Shown here: piece by piece, positions 51,017 to 61,092 of the stretch
Layout of the letters: every line of letters starts with the position of its first letter
How positions within the stretch are numbered: the first letter of the stretch is position 1
DNA from: Desulfovibrio legallii
Lineage (GTDB): Bacteria > Desulfobacterota > Desulfovibrionia > Desulfovibrionales > Desulfovibrionaceae
Direction: 5' to 3'
NCBI RefSeq assembly: GCF_900102485.1
Contig: NZ_FNBX01000010.1
Location: forward strand, 44,199-108,198
DNA length: 64,000 bases
Notes under the pieces: generated by a model
Databases searched by the model: none
The model's input: the letters and a program-made list of their open reading frames with translations, nothing else
What the model was told of the DNA's origin: nothing
Made by a program: the position numbers and the translations under genes

Positions 51017-52015
51017 ATGCGCGTACATCCCGCCGCCCCGCGCCGCAACATTCTGCCGGTCCTGGCGGCCTTTTGCTGCCTGTGCCTGGCGCTCGCGGGC
51101 TGCCTTGAGGCCCGCCTGCCCGAAGGGGTGGTGGCCACGGTCAACGGCGAGGCCATTTCCCTGCGCGGCCTGCAGGCGTTGCTGGACAGCCGCTCTGCCG
51201 CCCTGGGGGCCTTGCAGCGTCCCTCCCTGGAAAGCATGCGGCAGCGCTACGGCGAAGGCCTGGGCACGCTTATCGTCTGCGCCCTGGTGCGGCAGGATCT
51301 GCAACGCCGCCAGCTGGCCGTGAGCCCCGAGGCGCTGGAGGCGGCCATCGAAGCCGTGCGCCAGGATTACGGCGGCAAGGAAGCCCTGGACCGCTACCTG
51401 GCCGACGAGGCCCTGGACGCGGAAGAGTGGCGCGCCCTCATGCGCGACCACCTTTCCCTGGTCCAGTTTGAGAAGCTGGTGCTGGAGCCGGGCATCCGGG
51501 TGGGGCTGGACGAAGTGCGCGCTTTTTATCAGGACCACGCGAAGGATTTTGATCTGCCCCCCCTGTTGACCGTCTGTTTTGTGAGCGGCGCGGAGCGGCA
51601 GGCGGTGGAGGCTTTTTGCGGCGCATTCCCGCGTTTGCCCGCCGCGGGCGCGGAGGGCGCGCTGCGCCAGTGCCTGGAAGCCCGGGCCGAAGATTTGCCG
51701 CAGCCCTGGCGTAAGGCCGTGGCCGGCCTCAAACCTGGGCAGTGCGCCCCGCCCAGGGCGGAGGACGGCGGCTGGCGCACCGTGGCGCTGCGCGCCCGTA
51801 AACCCGCAGCGCGCCTGGGCCTGGCCGAAGCCTATGCCCTGGTGGAACAGGAGCTGCGGGAGCAGAAGCTGGACGCCGCTTTTTTACGCTGGCTGGAGGG
51901 GGCGCTGGCCCAGGCCCGCATCCGGGTATCCCCGGATCTCAAGGCGGATCTGCTGACGCCGCCTTCGGGCCGGAAGAACGGGGCGGAGGATAACGGCCCG
52001 GAGCAGGAGCCTTAG
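51017..52015 (+). CDS. SurA-like lipoprotein chaperone/isomerase
   Basis: 332 residues with a lipoprotein signal peptide (LALAGC, lipobox Cys). GVVATVNGEAISLRGLQALLD is the SurA N-terminal motif; the middle is helical, and the later region has LDEVRAFYQDHAKDFDLP. The parvulin domain is divergent, with no clear active-site motif, so it may be chaperone only. It starts 24 nt after mfd. Confidence 0.75.
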   Translation: MRVHPAAPRRNILPVLAAFCCLCLALAGCLEARLPEGVVATVNGEAISLRGLQALLDSRSAALGALQRPSLESMRQRYGEGLGTLIVCALVRQDLQRRQLAVSPEALEAAIEAVRQDYGGKEALDRYLADEALDAEEWRALMRDHLSLVQFEKLVLEPGIRVGLDEVRAFYQDHAKDFDLPPLLTVCFVSGAERQAVEAFCGAFPRLPAAGAEGALRQCLEARAEDLPQPWRKAVAGLKPGQCAPPRAEDGGWRTVALRARKPAARLGLAEAYALVEQELREQKLDAAFLRWLEGALAQARIRVSPDLKADLLTPPSGRKNGAEDNGPEQEP

Positions 52016-52109
52016 CGGCGGCGTTGCATACGGCGGCAATTTGGGCTAAAAACGGCAAGATTTGGCTGTTCCGGAATACTCCGGCGCAGCTGCAAAGGGA
52101 GAGCGCATC

Positions 52110-53045
52110 GTGAAAAAAACACTTGTTCTGCTGCTGGTCGCCTGGCTTGCGGTTGCGGGCGCGGCCCGGGCCGCCCAGCTCAACAAGGTGGCGGCCGTGG
52201 TCAACGGGCAGGTCATCACCATGTTTGACCTGCAGAAAAACGCCCTGCCGGATCTGGCCCGCGCCAGGCTTAATCCCAACGACCCCAAACAGGCCAAGGC
52301 CGTGGACGCTGTGCTGCGCAAGGTGCTGGACATGATGGTCATGGACATCCTCATCGCGCAGGAGGCCAAGCGCCTCAAGGTCAGCGTTGCGCCGTCCGAG
52401 GTAGACAACGAGCTTACCAAGATCATGCAGGCCAACCGCCTGACCAAGGAGCAGTTCGAGCAGCAGCTGGCCCGGCAGAAGAGCAGCGTGGCCGAGCTGC
52501 GCGGCACTATAGAAAGAGGCCTGCTGCGGCAGAAGATTATGGGCATGGAGGTGGGCCGCAAGGTGGTGGTCACCCCGGAGGAAATCAAGGCCTATTACGA
52601 GGCCCACAAAGACACCATGTACAACCGCACCGGCCTGCACATGGGCCTTTTGGTCTACGCGCCCAACGTCAACGCCGCCGCCATCGCCGCCCAGATCAGA
52701 TCCGGCGCGCTCAGCTTTGAGGAAGCCGCCGGAAAGTATTCCATCGCCCCCAACAAAGACAAGGGCGGCGACATGGGCGTGGTGGAGTGGGAGCGCCTCA
52801 ACCCCGAATGGGAGGCCCGTCTGACCAAAATGAAGCCCGGCGACGTGACCGAGCTCTTTGATCTTCAGGGCCGCAAAGCCCAGGTGCATCTGTTCCGTCC
52901 CGGCGGCGGCGGCGCGGAACTGCTCACCTTTGAGCAGGCCAAGCCGCAGATTGACGCCATTTTGCGGCAGCCCAAGGCCATGGAGCGCTTTGAGGAGTAT
53001 TCCACCCAGCTGCGCAGCCGGGCCGTCATCGATATCCGGCTGTAA
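52110..53045 (+). CDS. SurA-like periplasmic peptidyl-prolyl isomerase
   Basis: 311 residues. Signal peptide (1-22, cut after ARA). AAVVNGQVITMFDLQKNALPDL is the SurA N-terminal motif. The parvulin domain has LSFEEAAGKYSIAPNKDKGGDMGVVEWERLNPEW split over family blocks, with the GGDMG motif. Likely an outer-membrane protein chaperone. The GTG start at 52110 directly precedes the KKTLVLLLVAW signal. Confidence 0.85.
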   Translation: MKKTLVLLLVAWLAVAGAARAAQLNKVAAVVNGQVITMFDLQKNALPDLARARLNPNDPKQAKAVDAVLRKVLDMMVMDILIAQEAKRLKVSVAPSEVDNELTKIMQANRLTKEQFEQQLARQKSSVAELRGTIERGLLRQKIMGMEVGRKVVVTPEEIKAYYEAHKDTMYNRTGLHMGLLVYAPNVNAAAIAAQIRSGALSFEEAAGKYSIAPNKDKGGDMGVVEWERLNPEWEARLTKMKPGDVTELFDLQGRKAQVHLFRPGGGGAELLTFEQAKPQIDAILRQPKAMERFEEYSTQLRSRAVIDIRL

Positions 53046-53135
53046 CGGGCCGGCTTCCGGCGCGGGCGGAACGCGCCGGGACGTGCGTCTTTACCCGCGC
53101 CGGGGGCGGCGCGCATCCGCATACCGAGGCATGGC

Positions 53136-54134
53136 ATGACCTTAGAGGAACTGGGCGCGGCCCTGCGCGCCGAACGCGAAAAGCGCGGTCTGAGCGTGGA
53201 CGATGTGGCCGCGCGTCTCAAAATCGGCGTGCGCCAGCTGCGTGCTCTGGAGGAGGGCGATACCGCGGGTCTGCCCCATCCGGCTTACGCCAAGGGGTTT
53301 ATCCGCTCTTACGCCGCCTATGTGGGCCTGGCGGCCGAGGAAGTGAACGCGGCCCTCACTGCCCTGAACAGCGCCCTGGACCCCACGCCGCCCCAGAGCG
53401 TCTATGAGCCGGAACGCCTGCTGACGCCGCACCGCAATCTCAAGCCTTTTCTGGCCCTTGCGGCCGCGCTGCTGCTGGCTGGGCTGGGCTGGCTGGCTTG
53501 GCGGCAGGGCGCGCTGGACTTTCTGACTTCCCAGACCCGTCGCCTGGCCCAGCCGACGCCGGAGGCCGAGGTCGTCCCCAGTCGGGAGCGCGCCGTGCCT
53601 TTGTCCGCCGCGCAGTCTCCGCAGGTGGCGGAAGCGCCTGTGCCTGCGCCCCAGGCGACGCCCGCACCCCAGCAGCGCGCGCCGGAAGGCGCGTCAACCG
53701 ACGCAGAGCCCGGCACTGCCGGATCGCCTGCGGCGGCCGCAGCAACGGCCCGCGAGGCGGTTCCCGCGCTCGTGGGCACCCCCGGTTGGGGCGGCCAGCC
53801 GGCTGCGACGCCCGCCGCGTCAACCGGTCAGGGGCAGGCCGGCCAGGGGCAGAGCAGTCAAGCCCAGGCCGGCGAAGAGCAGGGCGGGCCGCACAAGGTC
53901 ATCCTCACCGCTCTGGAAGAATGCTGGGTGCACTCCAATGCGGACAGTACCGACACCCGCCAGTTTTCTCTGCGCAAAGGGGACACCTTTGCCCTGACTT
54001 TCAGCAAAAGTCTGGAGCTCAAGCTGGGCAACGCCGGCGGCGTGCGCCTGCGCTACGACGGCCAGGATCTGCCCCCGGCAGGGCAGAGCGGCCAGGTGCG
54101 CACCCTCCGGTTTCCCCCGCCAGCGCAGCCATGA
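53136..54134 (+). CDS. rodZ: RodZ-like cytoskeletal protein
   Basis: 332 residues. An N-terminal helix-turn-helix (RGLSVDDVAARLKIGVRQLRALE, then YAKGFIRSYAAYVGL), one membrane segment (about 108-127), a Pro/Ala/Gln-rich periplasmic linker (about 140-250), and a C-terminal DUF4115-type beta domain. RodZ links MreB to the elongation machinery. Its stop overlaps recO (ATGA). Confidence 0.85.
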   Translation: MTLEELGAALRAEREKRGLSVDDVAARLKIGVRQLRALEEGDTAGLPHPAYAKGFIRSYAAYVGLAAEEVNAALTALNSALDPTPPQSVYEPERLLTPHRNLKPFLALAAALLLAGLGWLAWRQGALDFLTSQTRRLAQPTPEAEVVPSRERAVPLSAAQSPQVAEAPVPAPQATPAPQQRAPEGASTDAEPGTAGSPAAAAATAREAVPALVGTPGWGGQPAATPAASTGQGQAGQGQSSQAQAGEEQGGPHKVILTALEECWVHSNADSTDTRQFSLRKGDTFALTFSKSLELKLGNAGGVRLRYDGQDLPPAGQSGQVRTLRFPPPAQP

Positions 54135-54883
54135 CGGAATGGGCCGACAGCGCGCTGGTGCTGCGCATGGGGCACTTTCGCGAGGCCGACCTCTGGCTGA
54201 AGGTGCTCTGCCGCGGGCACGGGCTGCTGACCCTGTTCGCCTTCGGCGGCAGCCGCAGCCGCAGGCGTTTCTGCGGCTGTTTGGATGTGTTCAACAGCCT
54301 GCACTGTCGGGTCAGCGCCTCTCGGCGCGGCAATTTTCTTAATCTGGAAGAAGCTGTGCTGCTGGACGGGCCGCAGGCCCTGCGCGGGAACTGGCGGCGC
54401 ATGGGGCTTGCGGCCAACTGCCTGCGTTTTATGGAGGCCATGGGCGTCACGGCTGAAAGCGCGGCCGAAGCCTATGCCCTGGCTGAGGATCTGCGCCGCA
54501 CGCTGGAAACCGCTGTGGAGTTGCCGGGGCTGTTCCCCTTGTTTTTTCGTCTGCGGCTGGCCGGGGCTTTGGGGTTTGCCCCCAATCTGGAGCGCTGCGG
54601 CCAGTGCGGCGCGCCCCTGGACGCGGGCGGGCAGTTTGTGGTGGACGAAGGGCAGATGCGCTGTCCGGCCTGCCGCGCGGCGGCGGGGCCTGCGCGTTAC
54701 GGCGTGGAGCTGCGGTCCGCCGGGCTTGACCTTTTGCGGCATGTGCAGCAAGAATTGCCCTCCGGCTGGCGCGCGGCAGCGCTGCCTGCGGAGGAACGCC
54801 GGGCCTGCGCCCGGGCGATCGACGGTTTTGTGCAGTACCACCTGGGGCTGGCCTGGGAAGAGGGCTTTTTTCGGCGCGTCTGA
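54131..54883 (+). CDS. recO: DNA repair protein RecO
   Basis: 250 residues. An N-terminal OB fold (ALVLRMGHFREADLWLKVL), LLTLFAFGGSRSRRRFCGCLDVF, and a zinc-binding CGQCG...CPAC segment near residues 157-185. It mediates RecA loading and strand annealing. ATG 54131 overlaps rodZ by 4 nt. Confidence 0.9.
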   Translation: MTEWADSALVLRMGHFREADLWLKVLCRGHGLLTLFAFGGSRSRRRFCGCLDVFNSLHCRVSASRRGNFLNLEEAVLLDGPQALRGNWRRMGLAANCLRFMEAMGVTAESAAEAYALAEDLRRTLETAVELPGLFPLFFRLRLAGALGFAPNLERCGQCGAPLDAGGQFVVDEGQMRCPACRAAAGPARYGVELRSAGLDLLRHVQQELPSGWRAAALPAEERRACARAIDGFVQYHLGLAWEEGFFRRV

Positions 54884-54943
54884 GGGCGCGGTCCCCCGTT
54901 CCTTTTTGGGGAAGCGGGGTTACGGCAGAACAAAGGACACGGC

Positions 54944-55822
<879 letters not shown>

Positions 55823-55825
55823 GCC

Positions 55826-57925
55826 GTGGCCACCTTTGTGCTTGAAATCGGCAGCGAAGAACTGCCTTCCCGTTTTCTGGCTCCGGAAGAGGCGGAACTG
55901 ACCGCCCGTTTTACCGCCGCCCTGGCCGAGGCCGGCCTGGAGCACGGCGCGCTTACGGTCATGAGCACCCCGCGCCGGGCCGTGGTGCTGGTGGAAGATC
56001 TTTCTCCGGTGCAGGCCCGGCGCGAGGAAGTGATTACCGGCCCGCCCGCCCGCGTGGCGCGCGATAAGGACGGCAAACCCACCAAGGCCCTGGAGGGCTT
56101 TGCCCGCACCAACAACTGCGCCGTGGAGGACGTTTTTACCCTCCAGACGGAGAAGGGCGAGTATGTGGCCGTGCGCAGGCAAAGCGGCGGCGCGTCTGCC
56201 GGGGAACTGCTGGCCGCCCTCTGTCCGGCCGTCATCACGGGCCTGCCCTTTGCCAAGCGCATGCGCTGGGCGACCTACAGCCTGGCCTATGCCCGGCCCC
56301 TGCGCTGGATCGTCGCCCTGCTGGACGACCAGGTGGTGCCCTTTACCCTGGGGCCGCTGGCCTCAGGCAGGGAAACCCGCGGCCACCGCATCCACGGCCC
56401 CGGTCCCTTTGCTGTGGCCCACGCCAAAGACTTCTTGTCCGTGCTTACGGGCCCGTGCGGCATTACGCCCGATCCGGCGGAGCGCCGCCGCATCATTGCG
56501 GCGGGCGGCGAGGCCCAGGCCGCGGCAGTGCAGGGCAAGGTGCTCTGGAAGGATAGCCTGCTGGACGAGGTGCAGGGCCTTACGGAGCATCCCGTGCCCC
56601 TGCTGGCGGATTTTGATCCCGCCTACCTGGAGGTGCCGCGCGAGGTGCTGCTCACCAGCATGGAAAGCCACCAGAAGAGCTTCGGCATTGAGGGGGCGGA
56701 CGGGAAGCTGCTGCCGCACTTCCTCACGGTGCTCAACCTCACGCCCCAGGATATGAGCCTGGTCAAGCACGGCTGGGAACGCGTGCTGCGCGCCCGCCTG
56801 GAGGACGCCCGCTTTTTCTGGCGCGCGGATCTGCGCGAGAATTTTGACCACTGGCTGCAGAAGCTGGATGCGGTCATTTTTATCGGCGGGCTGGGCAGCA
56901 TGGGCGACAAAACCCGGCGTCTGGAGGAGCTCTGCCGCTGGCTGGCCGGGGCCTGCGCGCCGGAGCTGAGCGCGGAGGAAGCGGCCCGGGCCGGGCGGCT
57001 TTCCAAGGCTGATCTCGTCAGCGCCATGGTGGGCGAATTTGACACCCTGCAAGGCGTCATGGGCGGCATCTACGCCGCGCGCAAGGGCGAAAGCGCCACG
57101 GTGGCCGCCGCCTTGGGCGAGCAGTACCTGCCCGCCGGGCCCGATTCTCCCTTGCCGGCCAGTCTGGGGGGCGCGCTGCTCTCCGTGGCGGACAAGGCGG
57201 ATACCCTGGCCGGCTGCTTCGGGTTGGGCATGGCCCCCACCGGCACGGCGGATCCCAACGGCCTGCGGCGCTGCGCCTTGGGCATTATCCGCATTATGCT
57301 GGAATTCGGGCTGCGCCTGGACGCGCGTCAGCTGTTTGCCAAAGCCCAGCAGCTCTACGGCGACCGGCAGTGGAAGCTCCCGCCCCACGAGGCCCTGGAC
57401 AAGCTCATGGACTTTTTCACCGCCCGACTGCGCAACCATTTTATGAGCCAGGGGGTGGACACGCCCCTGGTGGACGCGGCCCTGGGCGCGGGCGCGGCGG
57501 ACGTGCGCGACTGCGGGGCGCGGCTTGCGGCCCTGACTGCTTTCAGTAAGGAGGAAGGCTACGCCGCAGCGGTGCAGACCTTCAAGCGGGTGGCCAATAT
57601 CCTGCGCAAACAGGCGCAGGATGGTCATTTGGGCGGGGACGTGCCGGACCACTGGGATCCCGCCCTGCTGCGCGAAGAGCCGGAAAAAGCTCTGGCCGCG
57701 ACGCTGGAGGCCCTGTTGCCCCGACTGGATGCCCTGTGGACCGCAGGGGAGCACAAAGCCCTGCTGGACAGCCTGCGCGAGGTGCGCCCGGCCGTAGACG
57801 CCTTTTTTGACGGCGTTATGGTCATGGCCGAGGACGCGGATCTGCGCCGCAACCGGCTGGCCATGCTGCGGGCGCTGGGCTCGCGCTTTGCCCGGCTGGC
57901 GGATTTTGCCGCCCTGCAGCAGTAG
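55826..57925 (+). CDS. glyS: Glycyl-tRNA synthetase beta subunit
   Basis: 699 residues. LEIGSEELPSRFLAPEEAEL at the start, GPPARVARDKDGKPTKALEGFA, FAKRMRW, ESHQKSFGIE and a C-terminal anticodon-binding DALR-like region. It recognises tRNA-Gly. GTG start at 55826, 3 nt after glyQ; both belong to one operon. Confidence 0.97.
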   Translation: MATFVLEIGSEELPSRFLAPEEAELTARFTAALAEAGLEHGALTVMSTPRRAVVLVEDLSPVQARREEVITGPPARVARDKDGKPTKALEGFARTNNCAVEDVFTLQTEKGEYVAVRRQSGGASAGELLAALCPAVITGLPFAKRMRWATYSLAYARPLRWIVALLDDQVVPFTLGPLASGRETRGHRIHGPGPFAVAHAKDFLSVLTGPCGITPDPAERRRIIAAGGEAQAAAVQGKVLWKDSLLDEVQGLTEHPVPLLADFDPAYLEVPREVLLTSMESHQKSFGIEGADGKLLPHFLTVLNLTPQDMSLVKHGWERVLRARLEDARFFWRADLRENFDHWLQKLDAVIFIGGLGSMGDKTRRLEELCRWLAGACAPELSAEEAARAGRLSKADLVSAMVGEFDTLQGVMGGIYAARKGESATVAAALGEQYLPAGPDSPLPASLGGALLSVADKADTLAGCFGLGMAPTGTADPNGLRRCALGIIRIMLEFGLRLDARQLFAKAQQLYGDRQWKLPPHEALDKLMDFFTARLRNHFMSQGVDTPLVDAALGAGAADVRDCGARLAALTAFSKEEGYAAAVQTFKRVANILRKQAQDGHLGGDVPDHWDPALLREEPEKALAATLEALLPRLDALWTAGEHKALLDSLREVRPAVDAFFDGVMVMAEDADLRRNRLAMLRALGSRFARLADFAALQQ

Positions 57926-57980
57926 CCCTGCGTCAGAGCGGCCTGTACTGTGCCGGGAAGACTGCCGCCCGCACGGTTTC

Positions 57981-58009
57981 TTGACATGCCCGTTGCGTTG
58001 TGCTAACAG
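57981..58009 (+). promoter_or_regulatory. rpsT promoter with extended -10
   Basis: TTGACA (57981-57986), 17-bp spacing, then TAACAG (58004-58009) preceded by TGC, an extended -10 element. Confidence 0.6.
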
Positions 58010-58089
58010 CACCAATTCGCCCATTGAGCGATACGACCAACAAGCGATCACGGCTTGCACGGCAAGCCTAACAGAGCGGAGGATATACC

Positions 58090-58362
58090 GTGGCCAACCA
58101 TAAGTCTGCCCTTAAGCGTCACAAGCAGAACCTGCAACGCGCGTCCCGCAACCGCGCCGCCCGCACCCGCGTGAAGAACGCCGTCAAAGAGGTGCGCGCC
58201 GCCCTCCAGAGCAACGACAAGGCTCAGGCCGGCGAAGCCCTGGTGGCCGCCACTTCCGTGCTGTCCAAGGCTGCCGGCAAGGGGGCCCTGCACTGGAAGA
58301 AGGCCGCCCGCAAGATTTCGCGTCTGGCCCGCGCCGTCAACGGCTTGGACGCTGCCGAATAG
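58090..58362 (+). CDS. rpsT: 30S ribosomal protein S20
   Basis: 90 residues. The basic helical S20 pattern: [56 protein letters not shown] split by family blocks. GTG start at 58090 after GGAGGATATACC. A 16S-binding primary assembly protein. Confidence 0.95.
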   Translation: MANHKSALKRHKQNLQRASRNRAARTRVKNAVKEVRAALQSNDKAQAGEALVAATSVLSKAAGKGALHWKKAARKISRLARAVNGLDAAE

Positions 58363-58527
58363 GCAGGCCGGTTGCGCCCGTGCGGCACGCGCGTGCGGGC
58401 GCCCCGTGGGTTGTTGGGCCCGGCGTTCTGCGGCTGTACGGGCAACGGCAGGATGGTTTTTGATGACCTCCGGCCCGCATGGCGCCCGGTTCTTTCTGAT
58501 GCCGTTGCCGCTGTGCGGCGTCCGCTA

Positions 58528-58677
58528 CTAGAGCAGATTAACTTTGAGCATCTGTATTCTCAAAGTTAACGGCACGCTCGTTTCGGCGTTTAACCGCGCA
58601 AATAAATTGCGTTTACGCCTCCACAGCGGGCTTCTGCTCACGCAGCCGCCAGGGCATTTCAAAGTTGAAATACCCTA
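58528..58677 (-). repeat. Dispersed intergenic repeat, copy 8 (reverse, near full length)
   Basis: CTAGAGCAGA, TTAACTTTGAG/CTCAAAGTTAA (58538-58548 with 58559-58569), CACGCTCGTTTCGG, CGCAAATAAATTGCG, TTTACGCCTCCAC, CTGC-TCAC-GCAG (58634-58645; CTGC-GTGA-GCAG on the other strand), then an end hairpin AGGG...CCCT (58651-58676) with ATTTCAA/TTGAAAT inside. Confidence 0.85.
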
Positions 58678-58987
58678 ATCGTTGCGGCAATCAGCCCCTA
58701 AAGCCGGCCCGCAGGCCGACGGGCTGGCGGCAGGCGGGAATCTTTGCGGCGTGCGGGCAAAACCGGCGCCTAGCGTAAAGACAGCGGTGCGGTTGCCTTG
58801 TGCCGGCAGCCCCTAAAGCGGCAGGACGCAGCATGCGGTACTGCGTGGGCGGGGTTGCATTTGCGTCTGGCACCTTACGGCGCCGGTGCGTCCGCCGTGG
58901 CTTGACGCGCGAAACGGGTTCCAGAACGCCAGCGTTCTTGCAGCCTGATAACGCTTCAAGATTTTAGAAAAATTTTTGGGAAAAAAC
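58678..58987. other. Gene-free stretch before tRNA-Arg
   Basis: About 310 bp with no convincing gene on either strand. A small hairpin AGAACGCCAGCGTTCT is visible near 58922-58937, and the sequence becomes AT-rich from 58960 as it enters the tRNA promoter. Confidence 0.5.
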
Positions 58988-59016
58988 TTGACGCCGCCAA
59001 CGGCTTAGGATACTTT
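58988..59016 (+). promoter_or_regulatory. Likely tRNA-Arg promoter
   Basis: TTGACG (58988-58993) and TACTTT (59011-59016), 17-bp spacing, about 14 bp before the tRNA. Confidence 0.4.
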
Positions 59017-59029
59017 CCCTCTCGTTGAC

Positions 59030-59106
59030 GCGCTCGTAGCTCAGCTGGATAGAGCAACAGGCTACGAACCTGTAGGTCGGGAGTTCGAATCTCTCCGGGC
59101 GCACCA
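59030..59106 (+). tRNA. tRNA-Arg (anticodon ACG)
   Basis: 77 nt with CCA encoded. The acceptor stem GCGCTCG pairs with CGGGCGC (one U-G). The anticodon arm has loop CTACGAA with ACG, and the T arm has GTTCGAATC. A34 would be edited to inosine to read CGN codons. A terminator follows, then a phage-like island, so its 3' end is the probable attachment site. Confidence 0.95.
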
Positions 59107-59117
59107 GTAAAATCAAG

Positions 59118-59152
59118 GGCTTACGGTTTACAATACCGTGAGCCTTTTTTTT
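59118..59152 (+). terminator. Terminator after tRNA-Arg
   Basis: GGCTTACGGT/ACCGTGAGCC (59118-59127 with 59135-59144, one T-G pair), then eight T. Confidence 0.8.
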
Positions 59153-59276
59153 GTTCCAGCCATGAATCCAACCTCAACACTAGGGGAGCGACAAGATTGG
59201 CACTGACATTATGAGGGCGATCGCGCCCGCGCGCCCGCGCTGGGCGTTGGTTTTGGGGCCGCGACCAGGCCAAAAC

Positions 59277-59323
59277 AAAAACGCGCAAATTATCAGCCTC
59301 TCGGCCGATGTTTGCGCGTTTTT
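59277..59323 (-). terminator. Bidirectional terminator after the phage repressor gene
   Basis: AAAAACGCGCAAA/TTTGCGCGTTTTT (59277-59289 with 59311-59323), a 13-bp perfect stem with T-rich flanks on both strands. Confidence 0.7.
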
Positions 59324-59352
59324 TGCGCCACAGTTGGCACTAATCTGGCTCG

Positions 59353-60018
59353 CTATTTATACTCGCGGCCGCACCAGATCACTTGCCCAATGACGCGGAA
59401 GGCGTCGCCGTTCTGCCCGCGGATATCAAGCTCTACTGGCTGATAGGCGGGGTTGACGCTCTTTAGTACAAGTTTCCCAGGTAGTTTATCTATTCTTTTC
59501 AGATAAATTGCATCTTCAAAGCCAACGGCAAAAATTCTTCCTGCTCTAATATCCTTCTTGCTTTGGTCAAGAAGAACAACATCATCATTCATAATCTCAG
59601 GCTCCATGCTGTCCCCCTCCACGCGCATCATCACCATGTTTGCCGGGTTGCCCTTGCGGTGCAGAAAGTCAGAGCGGAAGGCATAGCTCCGCTCAATATC
59701 CCCGTCCACTTGCAGACTGCCAGTACCAGCAGATAAGCGCGCTTCAACCATTGGAACCATAATTAAATCAACATCGCAGACACTTTTAGCAAGGCTTTGG
59801 GGATCCGCGCCATCGGTCATAGAGCCGACACCAAAAAGGAGCCAGTCAGCCCTGATCCCTAAAAGGGAGCAAATTTTTTTAAGTGTCTCGAATTTGGGTT
59901 CATTCCTGTCCCTTTCATAGTTTCCAAGTGTCACCTGAGGGATACCAAGGCGCTTGGAAAACTCCGCCTGAGAGAGGTTACCCCGCACCATCTTTAATCG
60001 CTGGCCAAAACTATCCAT
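59353..60018 (-). CDS. Phage-type repressor (HTH plus S24 LexA-like peptidase)
   Basis: 221 residues. N-terminal XRE helix-turn-helix (LSQAEFSKRLGIPQVTLGNYE), linker, and an S24 domain with the Ser137-Lys174 dyad (VEGDSMEP; AIYLKRI). An Ala97-Gly98 pair in RLSAGTG is a candidate self-cleavage site, so RecA could induce loss of repression. Palindromic operator-like sites lie just upstream. It is the maintenance repressor of the island. Confidence 0.88.
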   Translation of the reverse strand: MDSFGQRLKMVRGNLSQAEFSKRLGIPQVTLGNYERDRNEPKFETLKKICSLLGIRADWLLFGVGSMTDGADPQSLAKSVCDVDLIMVPMVEARLSAGTGSLQVDGDIERSYAFRSDFLHRKGNPANMVMMRVEGDSMEPEIMNDDVVLLDQSKKDIRAGRIFAVGFEDAIYLKRIDKLPGKLVLKSVNPAYQPVELDIRGQNGDAFRVIGQVIWCGREYK

Positions 60019-60019
60019 A

Positions 60020-60048
60020 GGTAAAAGTTCCTGCCCGAAACTATTACC
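60020..60048. promoter_or_regulatory. Operator half-sites at the repressor start
   Basis: GGTAAAAGTT (60020-60029) and AACTATTACC (60039-60048) form an imperfect inverted repeat matching the arms of the palindrome at 60108. It abuts the repressor start codon, suggesting autoregulation. Confidence 0.55.
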
Positions 60049-60107
60049 TTGTGCCTTTCTGTTTTGATTTTATAACCCATTAAGAAATATTAATATTTCA
60101 AAATAGA

Positions 60108-60127
60108 GGTAAAAGTTAACTTTTACC
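60108..60127. promoter_or_regulatory. Perfect 20-bp palindromic operator
   Basis: GGTAAAAGTT followed by its exact complement. It matches the half-sites at 60020 and lies where divergent phage promoters would be. A -35-like TTGACA follows at 60139-60144 without a good -10 at normal spacing. Confidence 0.65.
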
Positions 60128-60305
60128 TTCTTTTTGGGTTGACAAATCTTTCAAAACGAAAGAAGAGTATAGCACGGGCGGTTAAGTTACGCACGCAAAA
60201 CGAAACTAACAGCCCGCCGCCGGTAGGGTCAACGTCCAGGCAGAACCAAATCAACGACACATCACATTTTTTTTTAGCCAACCAACCTAGGCCGCTTTTT
60301 CATTA

Positions 60306-60980
60306 TTAGGCGGCCACCTTCATGGCCTTAAAAACGCGCACGCGGTCCCAGGTTCCGCCGTTTTTGGTGACTATGCCCTTTTTGTTGAGGGCGTCAGCCA
60401 CCTGCTGGTAACTCTTCCCGGCGTCCTTTAAGCGACGCATGAAGGCCATTGCGGCCTGTTCCGTCTGGCTAGGAACCAGTTTGTTGCCGCGCCTCTGGTA
60501 GCCGAACGGGGCAAAGCGGCTAATCACCTCACCCTTTTCCTTTTTGCGGGCCAGGGCGGTTCTGGTGCGCTCACCAATGACGCCGCGCTCCATTTCGCCG
60601 ATTGCGGCCAGCAAGGTGAAAAAGAAGCGGCCCATTGCGCTTTGTGTGTCCAGCGATTCTTGGATGCTGTGCAGCGCCACGCCTTTCTTGTCAAAACCCT
60701 GCGTAGTCTGGAGGGCGTCCACAGTATTGCGGAACATGCGGTCCAGCTTGAGGATGACGACGGCCTCAACCTCCCCCCTGTGGACTATCTCCAAAAGGCG
60801 CTGCATCCCAGGGCGCTTCAGACTTTTGGCCGAAATTCCAGCATCCTCTATGACTTCCACAAGGGTGAGATCCTTCAACGTGGCGTAGGCTTCAATCTTC
60901 GCCCGCTGCGCCTCAAGGCTGATGCCCTTTTCGGCCTGGCCCTCTGTTGATACCCTGATATACCCCACTGCTTTTTTCAT
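60306..60980 (-). CDS. Serine recombinase (resolvase/invertase family)
   Basis: 224 residues. The catalytic domain starts AVGYIRVSTEGQAEKG with Ser11; KLDRMFRNTVDAL, MGRFFFTLLAAIGEMERGVIGERT split by family blocks, and a helical C-terminal DNA-binding part with GKSYQQVADALNKKG. Small size fits resolvases/invertases rather than large phage integrases. It could invert or resolve DNA in the island. Confidence 0.88.
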   Translation of the reverse strand: MKKAVGYIRVSTEGQAEKGISLEAQRAKIEAYATLKDLTLVEVIEDAGISAKSLKRPGMQRLLEIVHRGEVEAVVILKLDRMFRNTVDALQTTQGFDKKGVALHSIQESLDTQSAMGRFFFTLLAAIGEMERGVIGERTRTALARKKEKGEVISRFAPFGYQRRGNKLVPSQTEQAAMAFMRRLKDAGKSYQQVADALNKKGIVTKNGGTWDRVRVFKAMKVAA

Positions 60981-61021
60981 AGCTGGACTTCCTTTGTCCT
61001 TTCGTTTGGTTCGTTAGGCCT

Positions 61022-61073
61022 GTTCTAATATACCATGCCATTGACGTCAATAAAAATTCTGGTATGTTGGAAC
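61022..61073. promoter_or_regulatory. Divergent operator-promoter between recombinase and HTH genes
   Basis: Arms GTTCTAATATACCA (61022-61035) and TGGTATGTTGGAAC (61060-61073) are complementary at 12 of 14 positions. Between them ATTGACGTCAAT (61040-61051) is a perfect palindrome carrying a TTGACG box on both strands. Rightward: TTGACG (61041-61046), 16-bp spacer, TATGTT (61063-61068). Confidence 0.6.
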
Positions 61074-61092
61074 AAAAAACGGTGGGACAATT

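Noticed and set aside
47384..51538. A 1384-codon open frame on the minus strand
   Set aside because: It is antisense to mfd and the SurA-like gene, has no recognisable domain, and is a typical GC-rich shadow frame.
60306..60980. The serine recombinase as the island's integrase
   Set aside because: It is a short resolvase/invertase-type protein; the large serine integrase architecture is not present, and tRNA sites usually go with tyrosine integrases, none of which is seen.
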